Positions 53,323-60,127 of a DNA stretch of 64,000 nucleotides are shown piece by piece. Both the position numbers and the translations under genes were made by a program. Source of the stretch: Clostridia bacterium (GTDB taxonomy: Bacteria > Bacillota > Clostridia > Oscillospirales > Acutalibacteraceae); contig JAFVEY010000044.1 in the NCBI GenBank assembly GCA_017475765.1, forward strand, positions 1 to 64,000, written 5' to 3'. A model generated the notes under the pieces. It made no database searches. It was given only the letters and a program-made list of their open reading frames with translations, and was not told where the DNA came from. Within the stretch, counting starts at the first letter, position 1. Each line of letters opens with the position of its first letter.

Positions 53323-54351
53323 GTGTTGAAATTGGGGCTTGATGTTGCGATTGATCTTGGTACATCACGAACAAGGATTTTTTTACAGAATAAGGGAATA
53401 GTTGTTGATGAGCCGTCTGTCATTACTGTTGACCACGAAACCGACAGCATACTGGCTGTCGGAGAAGAGGCATATCTGATGCTCGGCAGAACATCGTCCC
53501 GCTTTAGTGCGGTGTATCCTCTCAGCGGCGGTGTTATTTCGGATCTCGGACTGGTGGAAGCAATGGTATCGGCTTTTCTGAAAAAAGTCGTTTCTTCAAA
53601 AATAGGAATGCCCAGAGCCGTTGCCTGCGTTCCGGGAGAAATTACTGATGTCGAGAAAAGAGCGGTTGTCAATGCGATAAGCTGTGCAGGAATAAGAAGG
53701 GTGTGCCTGATCGAAGAACCTGTCGCTGCTGCTATGGGTGCCGGAATTGATATCAACAATCCGCACGGTGCCTTTGTGGTGGATGTGGGCGGAGGAACGA
53801 CTGACCTTGCCGTGATATCTCTCAGCGGTATTGCCGTTTCACGCTCGATCAAGCAGGCAGGAAATATCATGGATGAGGAGATCATCAAATATGTCAAGCG
53901 AAGATATAATATGCTGATCGGAAAGAGGACTGCCGAGGAAGCCAAGATCAATATCGGCTGTGTTGTTCCCGGCATCATCAGCGGAAGATACAGAATAAAG
54001 GGAAGAAATATGATAACGGGAATGCCCATGTGGACAGAACTGGATGCGGAGGAAATGGTTGAGCCTCTGAAAGAAACCGCTGAAACGATCGTCCGTCAGG
54101 TTCAGGATGTACTGGAGGAAACGCCCCCCGAACTGATCGGGGATATCTATTCTGACGGTATCGTTCTGACAGGAGGTGCTTCTCAGATAGCCGGTCTTGA
54201 TATGCTGATAAAGTCTGCAACCGACCTTCGGGTCAATATAGCGGAGGCGCCTGCCGATTGTGTTGTAAAGGGCTGCGGCGCTGCGCTTAAATATATTGAC
54301 GGGGTTCGTCACCCTGCCGGCAGCGTAAATCCTATCTCTGACAGATATTGA
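53323..54351 (+). CDS. Second MreB/Mbl-type actin-like protein
   Basis: An actin-like ATPase of up to 342 residues with VAIDLGTSRTRIFLQNKGI, VVDVGGGTTDLAVISLSG, and VLTGGASQIAGLDML. It differs more from canonical MreB than the 43.1 kb copy (TSRTR in place of TANTL) but keeps the polymer-forming fold, so it is probably an Mbl/MreBH-like paralogue. The start is unclear: GTG at 53323 gives the length listed, whereas TTG at 53332, 8 nt after AAAGGG, would match the short N-terminus usual in the family. It is last in the recD2-comFC operon. Confidence 0.88.
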   Translation: MLKLGLDVAIDLGTSRTRIFLQNKGIVVDEPSVITVDHETDSILAVGEEAYLMLGRTSSRFSAVYPLSGGVISDLGLVEAMVSAFLKKVVSSKIGMPRAVACVPGEITDVEKRAVVNAISCAGIRRVCLIEEPVAAAMGAGIDINNPHGAFVVDVGGGTTDLAVISLSGIAVSRSIKQAGNIMDEEIIKYVKRRYNMLIGKRTAEEAKINIGCVVPGIISGRYRIKGRNMITGMPMWTELDAEEMVEPLKETAETIVRQVQDVLEETPPELIGDIYSDGIVLTGGASQIAGLDMLIKSATDLRVNIAEAPADCVVKGCGAALKYIDGVRHPAGSVNPISDRY

Positions 54352-54354
54352 TAA

Positions 54355-54400
54355 AACCGGACACAGCAAGTGATTTCAGCTTGCTGTGTCCGGTTTCTTT
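54355..54400. terminator. Strong terminator after the second mreB gene
   Basis: A perfect 16-bp stem (54355-54370 with 54380-54395) with a 9-nt loop is followed by TCTTTT. It separates convergent genes and could act in both directions. Confidence 0.9.
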
Positions 54401-54416
54401 TAATAAAAAACAGATC

Positions 54417-55187
54417 TCAGTCAGGCACAAAAAAGAATGGTATCATAAAGAGTGACCATACAAGTGCAATGCTTGCCAGTACTGTGCCGATTTTAACCAA
54501 TTGGCTGGGAAGAAGATTTTTCTGTTTCTGTTCACGTTTGCTTTTGCTGCCCAGAACAAGTGTGATAATACTTAATATCAGTCCGATAACCGGAAAAGAG
54601 GCTGTAATAAACGAAAAGATTCCGAGTACCAGTACCTTCATATCCTTACTGACGGTTTCCATCTGCTGAGCCATCTGCATTCGTGCTGCCGGATCCATCT
54701 GTCGGTAAGTATTGTTCGGATTGGCGCTGACTTCCGGCTGAACGTATGAGATATTGCGAACCTTTGGAAGTGATGTCGGCTGATTATTGTTATTTTGATT
54801 GTTCTGAGAATATACAGACGGGTCAAAGTCCGTGTATTCGCCCGGAGTCTGCGTCTGTCCGTAGAATGAAGATGGTGTCGGCTGCGGAGGGGTCGGCTGA
54901 TAAGTGCCGGAGGACGGAGCGGAAGGCGAGGAGGACCCCGGATTGTGGGCGGCAGGTGCTGTCATGCTCGGATATCTGCTGTCGAAATCATCGTCGGAAC
55001 GGCTGTGCGCCGTTGGCTGCCAATGATCGGTTTTGTGACTGTCGCAGTCGGGGTCATAAGAGGAATGAGCCGTTTCATCATCAGTCAGAGGATTGCTTCC
55101 GTAAACGGAAGAGTCGCTGTTTGCCGGAAAACCCTGTTCCGGAAAAATTTCATCAAAAGACATATCAATAAAATTTTTTTCGTCCAT
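54417..55187 (-). CDS. Membrane protein with long disordered Ser/Pro/Asn-rich N-terminus
   Basis: In this 256-residue protein the first 165 residues are low complexity (NSDSSVYGSNPLTDDETAH, SSSPSAPSSGTYQPTPP, NNQNNNNQPTS). Two C-terminal hydrophobic segments follow (VLVLGIFSFITASFPVIGL and IGTVLASIALVWSLFMIPF), separated by a basic loop (KSKREQKQKN). The layout resembles the DUF4190-type proteins next door but is less clear. AGGTG precedes the ATG. It may associate with envelope proteins; function unknown. Confidence 0.6.
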   Translation of the reverse strand: MDEKNFIDMSFDEIFPEQGFPANSDSSVYGSNPLTDDETAHSSYDPDCDSHKTDHWQPTAHSRSDDDFDSRYPSMTAPAAHNPGSSSPSAPSSGTYQPTPPQPTPSSFYGQTQTPGEYTDFDPSVYSQNNQNNNNQPTSLPKVRNISYVQPEVSANPNNTYRQMDPAARMQMAQQMETVSKDMKVLVLGIFSFITASFPVIGLILSIITLVLGSKSKREQKQKNLLPSQLVKIGTVLASIALVWSLFMIPFFFVPD

Positions 55188-55223
55188 TTTTTCACCTGAC
55201 TTTCTTTTTTTAAAAGCTGTCTG

Positions 55224-55874
55224 TCAACTATAATTATAATAAACCCATGCCTGTCCGGACAGCACCAAAAAAATGGCAATGGCAATTAAAACAATGCCGA
55301 TAACAAGTGCAATGATAGAGCATACGAGTCCGCCGGTGGCAGATCCTTTTGGCAGAAGTCCTGCTTCCCTGCTTTTCTTTTTGGAGATGACACCCATGAC
55401 AATTCCGACAATTGCGAGGATGACTGCGATATAATAATACCTCCATATAAAAACGAGTGATAAAATGCCGCATACAAGGGAAGCCGTTGCCTGTCCCTTT
55501 CCGGGATATGTTCCTGCATAATACGGATTATAGCCGGGATTATACGGATTCGGCGGATATCCGCCGTTATAATATCCCTGAACAGGAGGAGGGTAGCCGC
55601 CCTGACTGTACGCATTGAAATCATTTGGCGGAACCTGAGAGGAATATCCGCCGGAATCATAGGGGTTATTGGGATTTACAGGATAACCGCCTGTTCCGTA
55701 GGGAGCGTTCGGATTCTGATAAGAATAATTGCCGGGCGGCTGCTGATAAGATCCGTAAGGATTATTCTGATCAGTATTTGGCTGAAAATTGGCTGGGTTT
55801 GTGCCGCCGGAATAGGATGGCGGCGTTTGCGGCGGAAAATTCGGGTCAAAAGAGGAATTGCCGTTATTATCCAT
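55224..55874 (-). CDS. DUF4190-type membrane protein with Pro/Tyr/Asn-rich tail
   Basis: This is a 216-residue protein. Residues 1-130 are repetitive, dominated by N-P-Y, G-G-Y-P and P-P-x-N motifs (GGYPVNPNNPYDSGGY). Two transmembrane segments follow (ASLVCGILSLVFIW and VLIAIAIFLVLSG) around a basic loop, the DUF4190 pattern. The ATG at 55874 has GGAGG 7-8 nt upstream; the longer frame to 55922 has none. It is second in a run of three related genes on the minus strand. Confidence 0.7.
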   Translation of the reverse strand: MDNNGNSSFDPNFPPQTPPSYSGGTNPANFQPNTDQNNPYGSYQQPPGNYSYQNPNAPYGTGGYPVNPNNPYDSGGYSSQVPPNDFNAYSQGGYPPPVQGYYNGGYPPNPYNPGYNPYYAGTYPGKGQATASLVCGILSLVFIWRYYYIAVILAIVGIVMGVISKKKSREAGLLPKGSATGGLVCSIIALVIGIVLIAIAIFLVLSGQAWVYYNYS

Positions 55875-55962
55875 TAAAAAACCTCCGATCTGATGATTTT
55901 CTGTTATCATAAATAGTATCATAAAAGCCGGTATGTGTCAAATATGAAAATTTTAAACGGTA

Positions 55963-56391
55963 TTAGTATCCGATTCGGGTAATGATTGAAATGAACCAGG
56001 CAGCGAGGGTGAAGAAAGATGTATAGAGCAGTATGTGAAGGACAAGAGCAGCTATGGAGCATATTAATCCGGCGGTGGCTGTTCCCGGCTTTGGCAGTCC
56101 GTAAAGTCTGCTTTTTTCTGCTGCTGACACAGAAAGAAGTATTCCTATCACCGACAGGACGATAGGCAGAACGGGTGCAAAAATGAAAAAAATATCAATT
56201 ATTCCGAATACAAGACTTGCTGTGGCATTTCCCGAACCGGGATGGCTGAGATTATACGGATAGGGATTATATGGAGTCCGGTGCTCATAGGGGGGTGTTT
56301 GACCGGATTCTCCGTGCTTGTTGGTATAATCGGGATTGACTCTTTCTGGCATGTGGAATGTATCGTAACCGAAATCATCCATATCATTCAC
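55963..56391 (-). CDS. Short DUF4190-type membrane protein
   Basis: At 142 residues it is the smallest of the trio. A 50-residue N-terminal tail is rich in Pro, Tyr and His (PPYEHRTPYNPYPYN) and leads into two hydrophobic regions (NATASLVFGIIDIFFIFAP and LICSIAALVLHILLYTS) with SAAEKSRLYGLPKPG between them. The GTATAGLICSI segment matches the neighbour's GSATGGLVCSI, supporting paralogy. It starts 23 nt before the 106-bp repeat array. Confidence 0.7.
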   Translation of the reverse strand: MNDMDDFGYDTFHMPERVNPDYTNKHGESGQTPPYEHRTPYNPYPYNLSHPGSGNATASLVFGIIDIFFIFAPVLPIVLSVIGILLSVSAAEKSRLYGLPKPGTATAGLICSIAALVLHILLYTSFFTLAAWFISIITRIGY

Positions 56392-56413
56392 ATCCTTTTC
56401 TTATTTTACACCT

Positions 56414-56742
56414 ATTATAACATAAATTTTAACAATATAAAGATTATTTTAAAAAATTTATTAAATGTTCGCTCAGCCGTCGGCTGAGGCAAAGCCGAAG
56501 TTGCTAACGGCGTGCGGTTATTATAACATAAATTTTAACAATATAAAGATTATTTTAAAAAATTTATTAAATGTTCGCTCAGCCGTCGGCTGAGGCAAAG
56601 CCGAAGTCGCTAACGGCGTGCGGTTATTATAACATAAATTTTAACAATATAAAGATTATTTTAAAAAATTTATTAAATGTTCGCTCAGCCGTCGGCTGAG
56701 GCAAAGCCGAAGCCGCTAACGGCGTGCGGTTATTATAACATA
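56414..56742 (+). repeat. Tandem array of three 106-bp units
   Basis: Units start at 56414, 56520 and 56626 with a partial fourth at 56732. They are nearly identical; the main difference is TTGCT, TCGCT or CCGCT at the same place. Each unit is an AT-rich half (ATTTTAACAATATAAAG) and a GC-rich half with a TCAGCCG/CGGCTGA hairpin. No coding frame runs through. The 552-base gap 56392-56943 holds only this and the CAP gene's upstream region. Confidence 0.9.
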
Positions 56743-56943
56743 TATGAATGAAAATATCAATTTGCTATCCATAATAAAACAGAGAATAACAGCGTATTTT
56801 TCGGTATATTCGCTTATGTGGCGGCGGTATTTCCATATTTTAAAACTGAACCCATAATTTGTGTGTTGATTATACACAAATCAAGACGTATAATAAAGAC
56901 CGTAAGCGAAACGCTTGCGAATCAATTTATCGGAGGTTTTGAT

Positions 56944-57822
56944 ATGAGAAACTTTAAACGTATTTTTTCCGCTGTCCTTTGTGCTGCGGCTGTTGTATCG
57001 GGAACCGCCATTACGGCCGGTGCTGTTGATTATAAAACTGTTGTTGTTCCCGCAGGCTGCACAAACGGTTCATGTGTCATCACTCCTAACGGCTGTGATA
57101 CATTTGATCTTTCTGATATACAGAGCGTTATTTCAAAGTGCGGCGGCAATCAGACCGTCATAAGCAATAATTGTGCGAGCGGCAGTAATCAGGCTGTGAT
57201 CGGAGCCTGTGCCGACGGCAGCTGCGATATACAGGGCCTGCTTTCACAGTGCGGCATACTGCCTGATAATGAGAAATGCACAGACGGCTGCGGCAATGAG
57301 GAAAGCACTCAGTCTTATGTTCCGTCTGTACCTGTGCAGCCTGTACAGCCCCAGCAGCCGGCAGCTGCGGAGGAATCCAATTCGGAGGTTTCTGTTCCGT
57401 CAAATGCAGCAGATGTGTCTGAATATGAAAAGCAGGTTGTTGATATCGTAAACCGCTATCGTGCTCAGTACGGACTTTCACCTGTAACACTGAACACAGA
57501 GCTTTCAAAGGTGGCAAGACTGAAATCGGAGGATATGAAAAATAAAAATTATTTCAGTCATACATCTCCGACATACGGCAGCCCGTTCGACATGATGAAG
57601 CAGTTCGGCATCAGTTACAGAAAAGCAGGAGAGAACATAGCAATGGGTCAGACGACTCCGGAGGCTGTTATGACAGCATGGATGAATTCTGACGGACACC
57701 GTGCAAATATCCTTGATCCTGATTTTACCCAGATCGGTGTGGGCTATGTTGCAGACGGTAATTACTGGACACAGATGTTCATCGCCTTATCAATCATTGG
57801 TAAAAATAGCATGAAGCTGTGA
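56944..57822 (+). CDS. Secreted CAP/SCP-domain protein with Cys-rich N-terminal region
   Basis: A secreted protein of 292 residues. The signal peptide is at residues 1-28 (FSAVLCAAAVVSGTAIT). A Cys-rich segment follows (about 35-125) with repeats of the form C-(T/A)-(N/D)-G-S-C, then a Pro/Gln/Val-rich linker. The C-terminal 130 residues form a CAP domain of the YkwD type: VDIVNRYRAQYGLSPVTL, FSHTSPTYGSPFDMM, AGENIAMG, HRANILDPDFTQIGVGY. The CAP His and Glu residues are present. GGAGG precedes the ATG at 56944. It lies next to the peptide-signalling locus. Substrate or binding partner is unknown. Confidence 0.88.
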   Translation: MRNFKRIFSAVLCAAAVVSGTAITAGAVDYKTVVVPAGCTNGSCVITPNGCDTFDLSDIQSVISKCGGNQTVISNNCASGSNQAVIGACADGSCDIQGLLSQCGILPDNEKCTDGCGNEESTQSYVPSVPVQPVQPQQPAAAEESNSEVSVPSNAADVSEYEKQVVDIVNRYRAQYGLSPVTLNTELSKVARLKSEDMKNKNYFSHTSPTYGSPFDMMKQFGISYRKAGENIAMGQTTPEAVMTAWMNSDGHRANILDPDFTQIGVGYVADGNYWTQMFIALSIIGKNSMKL

Positions 57823-57868
57823 TATCAGAAAGGAATATGAAAGACTCCATCATCATTCAATGAGGAAA

Positions 57869-57909
57869 ACACATAGCAGTCTTATGATCAGGCTGTTATG
57901 TGTTTTTTC
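57869..57909 (+). terminator. Terminator of the CAP-domain gene
   Basis: ACACATAGCAG (57869-57879) pairs with CTGTTATGTGT (57893-57903) with one wobble, followed by TTTTTTC. Confidence 0.85.
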
Positions 57910-57922
57910 TGTGCCGGGATTT

Positions 57923-58108
57923 TATAGTAAAAAACATTCGGGTGCAGGGGCTTTAGCTCCTGTCGAGGTTCAGGGGGAGAAGCCCTGGTGGGGTTTGGGG
58001 GTGCGGGTGTCCAGTGGACACCTCTGCAAAGCAGAAGCACCGACCGAGCCGGCAGGTGAGACTCAAAGCCCAAATTATAATAGGAATTAATCAGTATCGT
58101 TGACTATA
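57923..58108 (+). mobile_element. MITE-like element, copy C (186 bp)
   Basis: It shares the TATAGTAAA left end, the CAGGGGCTTTAGCTCCTG hairpin and the CGTTGACTATA right end with copies A and B. It lost about 20 nt near the left end and carries an extra internal segment with a GGTGTCC/GGACACC hairpin. With the terminator it fills the 334-base gap between the CAP gene and the LytTR regulator gene. Confidence 0.75.
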
Positions 58109-58114
58109 TGTGTA

Positions 58115-58153
58115 ATAAAAAGGCTGCCGCACCTGCAATTCTGTACGGCAGCC
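58115..58153 (-). terminator. Terminator of the LytTR regulator gene
   Basis: GGCTGCCG (58122-58129) and CGGCAGCC (58146-58153) form a perfect stem; on the minus strand it is followed by TTTTTATTA. Confidence 0.85.
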
Positions 58154-58156
58154 GAT

Positions 58157-58882
58157 TCAGCTTTTATATATTGCTCCGCCAATAAAATCATTTGGATTAG
58201 TTGGTTTTCGTTTCAGAAACTGTGCTTTTAAAGTTTTCATATTTTTCCGGCTCAAGGGGATCATTTCATTGTTCATTAGCGTTACATTATTTGAATTAAT
58301 ACATAGAATATAATAAATATTAACCATATAACCTGCATGAACTCTTAGAAAGCCTTCATGCTTTAACAGATTTTCATATTTGATCAAAGTCGATCTTTCG
58401 GTGAATATACCGTTTTTGGAATGGATGATCACATAATTGCTGAACTTTTCTATGTAAATAATATCGGAATACCTGATGCTGAAAACCTGATAATCTTTCT
58501 TGACCGATAATGTGCCATTTCTTTGCTTTGTTTTATAGAATTTGTTCATCACAACATCAAGATCGTCCGGAATCTGACTTTTTCTTATAAATCCGAATGC
58601 GTTGGTTGAATTAAATGATTCAAAAACAAGTTCTTGATTTTTTGACAGAAAAACAACGAAGGAGTCGGCGGCATCATAATATTTTGCCTGATAAAGCTCG
58701 TTCGCACCCGGCATATCAATGTTTAGAAAAATCAGATCATATACTTTATCCGAATACATGAGGGTGGAAATATTCCGATATCTATCAACAGACTCCAGAT
58801 CATTTCCGATATTATCGGAGACAGCTGTGGAAAATATCTCTATAAAATTGGCATCATCATCACAAACTGCTACATTTATCAT
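58157..58882 (-). CDS. LytTR-family response regulator (AgrA/ComE type)
   Basis: This 241-residue regulator has a receiver domain (residues 1-120) with the acidic pocket CDDD at 7-10 and the phosphoacceptor D56 in FLNIDMPG. A LytTR DNA-binding domain follows (about 135-235; YSDIIYIEKFSNYVIIHSK, LRVHAGYMVNIYYI). Such regulators pair with HPK10-type sensor kinases in peptide signalling. The ATG at 58882 has AGGTG upstream; the longer frame to 58936 lacks a ribosome site. It is transcribed divergently from the Spo0A-like regulator, sharing a 141-bp promoter region. Confidence 0.92.
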   Translation of the reverse strand: MINVAVCDDDANFIEIFSTAVSDNIGNDLESVDRYRNISTLMYSDKVYDLIFLNIDMPGANELYQAKYYDAADSFVVFLSKNQELVFESFNSTNAFGFIRKSQIPDDLDVVMNKFYKTKQRNGTLSVKKDYQVFSIRYSDIIYIEKFSNYVIIHSKNGIFTERSTLIKYENLLKHEGFLRVHAGYMVNIYYILCINSNNVTLMNNEMIPLSRKNMKTLKAQFLKRKPTNPNDFIGGAIYKS

Positions 58883-58977
58883 AAAAACACCTACTTTATA
58901 TATGTTGATTTTTATTATTATAAAATCCGAATTCAAACAAAAAAATTACTTTTATTTTTAAAATATGTAGTTTTTTA

Positions 58978-59006
58978 TTGGTTTTTGTAGGTTTTTGTTG
59001 TATAAT
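58978..59006 (+). promoter_or_regulatory. Promoter of the Spo0A-like regulator, with GTAG direct repeats
   Basis: TTGGTT (58978-58983) and TATAAT (59001-59006) are 17 nt apart. TGTAG-(T/G)-TTTT occurs at 58966 and again at 58986, 20 bp apart, overlapping the promoter and resembling direct-repeat sites of LytTR regulators. Confidence 0.55.
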
Positions 59007-59023
59007 GAAACAGGGAGGGAGAA

Positions 59024-59818
59024 ATGATGCCCAAAAGAATTGATTTTATTGTCGTGGAAGATGAAGAAACTATCCGCCGAGAATATGAAACGCTTTCAAA
59101 AGAATTTGAGGATTTATTTCTGATCGGAACAACTAATAACTCGGATACAGGAATTGAAATGGTAAAGGAATATCATCCGGCAGCTGTTGTATTGGATCTG
59201 GAGCTGCACAAGGGGTATGGAAATGGCATATCCTTTCTGAAAGAGCTGGGAGAACTGAATCTGACTGAAAAGCCGTATGTTCTTGTGGTGACAAATAATA
59301 TTAGTCAGGTAACGCACAATATTGCAAGGAATCTCGGCGCCGATTTCGTTATGACCAAAAATCAGCATGATTACAGCGTAAGAATGGTGCTGGGGACGAT
59401 TATCAGCTTTATTGATATCGGCTTTGCAGGTGAAAACACAGCGGCGGATCATTCGGCGGCCGCCAAGCTGAAGGCGGGGCTGGAATACAGTCAGAGTCTG
59501 AAAAGCAAAATATCTGTGGAGCTTGATCTGATCGGAATAGGTTCTAAACTGAAAGGACGGGTGTATCTGCAGGATGCGATAGAAATTACCTGTGAAAAGC
59601 GCACATCCAATCTTTCTGCGATCATTGCAAAAAAATATTCCAAAACGGATGCAAGCGTTGAACGTGCCATGCAGACTGCCATCAATCACGCATGGAGAAA
59701 CACAGACATAGAGACATTGGAAAAATATTACACAGCGTATATCAGCCCGAAAAAGGGAGTTCCGACCATTACGGAATTTATCTATTATTATGCCGATAAG
59801 ATAAAAAAGAACATATAG
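59024..59818 (+). CDS. Response regulator with a Spo0A-type DNA-binding domain
   Basis: A 264-residue regulator with an N-terminal receiver domain: acidic pocket E12-D13-E14, phosphoacceptor D58 in VVLDLEL, T90 and K112. From about residue 160 the chain matches the Spo0A output domain: DLIGIGSKLKGRVYLQDAI, IIAKKYSKTDASVERAMQTA (recognition helix region), NHAWRNTDIETL and PTITEFIYYYADKI. The receiver differs from genuine Spo0A and the genes normally beside spo0A are absent, so it is probably a paralogue recruited to this signalling locus. GGGAGGGAGAA precedes two adjacent ATGs (59024, 59027). Confidence 0.88.
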   Translation: MMPKRIDFIVVEDEETIRREYETLSKEFEDLFLIGTTNNSDTGIEMVKEYHPAAVVLDLELHKGYGNGISFLKELGELNLTEKPYVLVVTNNISQVTHNIARNLGADFVMTKNQHDYSVRMVLGTIISFIDIGFAGENTAADHSAAAKLKAGLEYSQSLKSKISVELDLIGIGSKLKGRVYLQDAIEITCEKRTSNLSAIIAKKYSKTDASVERAMQTAINHAWRNTDIETLEKYYTAYISPKKGVPTITEFIYYYADKIKKNI

Positions 59819-59832
59819 ATACATAAACCAAC

Positions 59833-59861
59833 ATCCGCAGCATAAAAAGCTGCGGATTTTT
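59833..59861 (+). terminator. Terminator of the Spo0A-like regulator gene
   Basis: ATCCGCAGC (59833-59841) and GCTGCGGAT (59849-59857) form a perfect stem followed by TTTTAC. It separates the regulator transcript from the micropeptide gene. Confidence 0.88.
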
Positions 59862-59930
59862 ACATATCTCTACATTTTTTAACCAAAACAAAGCACAAAA
59901 TATAATTATATAATTCACTAAAAAATGATA

Positions 59931-59961
59931 CCCTTGTATTAACAAATCATTAATGCAAGGG
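59931..59961 (+). promoter_or_regulatory. Hairpin sequestering the micropeptide ribosome site
   Basis: CCCTTGTATTAA (59931-59942) pairs over 12 bp (one wobble) with TTAATGCAAGGG (59950-59961) around a 7-nt loop. The AAGGG of the ribosome site AAGGGAGG is inside the stem. It could block translation, stabilise the RNA, or in DNA form act as a regulator palindrome. TATAAT boxes lie upstream at 59901 and 59909. Confidence 0.6.
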
Positions 59962-59972
59962 AGGTTATCGGT

Positions 59973-60029
59973 ATGTTTTGGGACTGGTGGAATCATCTTG
60001 TTCAAATACTGAAAGGCATCGGCACATGA
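59973..60029 (+). CDS. Tryptophan-rich micropeptide, candidate signalling peptide
   Basis: The 18-codon ORF encodes MFWDWWNHLVQILKGIGT. Evidence that it is real: a near-perfect ribosome site AAGGGAGG 8 nt upstream, a strong terminator 14 nt after the stop, AT-rich promoter-like sequence upstream, and a position between a response regulator and two sensor kinases. The peptide has three Trp and one Phe in the first six residues and an amphipathic LVQILKGI half. It lacks a leader and any recognisable processing site, like phenol-soluble modulins or other leaderless peptides. The DWW word recalls the double-Trp pheromone XIP of streptococci, but that system uses different partners. No AgrB protease or exporter is adjacent. 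The signalling role is inference. Confidence 0.65.
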   Translation: MFWDWWNHLVQILKGIGT

Positions 60030-60043
60030 TTCATTACAAATTT

Positions 60044-60081
60044 AAAGCATCATCTGCGCAGATGGTGCTTTATTTTTTTTT
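60044..60081 (+). terminator. Terminator of the micropeptide gene
   Basis: A 13-bp stem with one wobble (60044-60056 with 60059-60071) and a minimal loop is followed by a run of T. Its strength shows that the micropeptide RNA is a discrete short transcript of roughly 150-180 nt. Confidence 0.92.
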
Positions 60082-60127
60082 CTGATATGATATAATAAGA
60101 TCAAGTATCCTATCAGGAGATGAGGCT

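Noticed and set aside
56414-56742. CRISPR array
   Set aside because: The 106-bp units repeat end to end with no unique spacers and no cas genes nearby.
57860-58090. 76-codon ORF downstream of the CAP gene
   Set aside because: It runs through a terminator and MITE copy C; the apparent peptide is a translation of hairpin DNA.
59973-60029. Classical AgrD precursor
   Set aside because: The peptide has no cysteine or serine for thiolactone formation, no amphipathic leader and acidic tail flanking a core, and no AgrB gene nearby.
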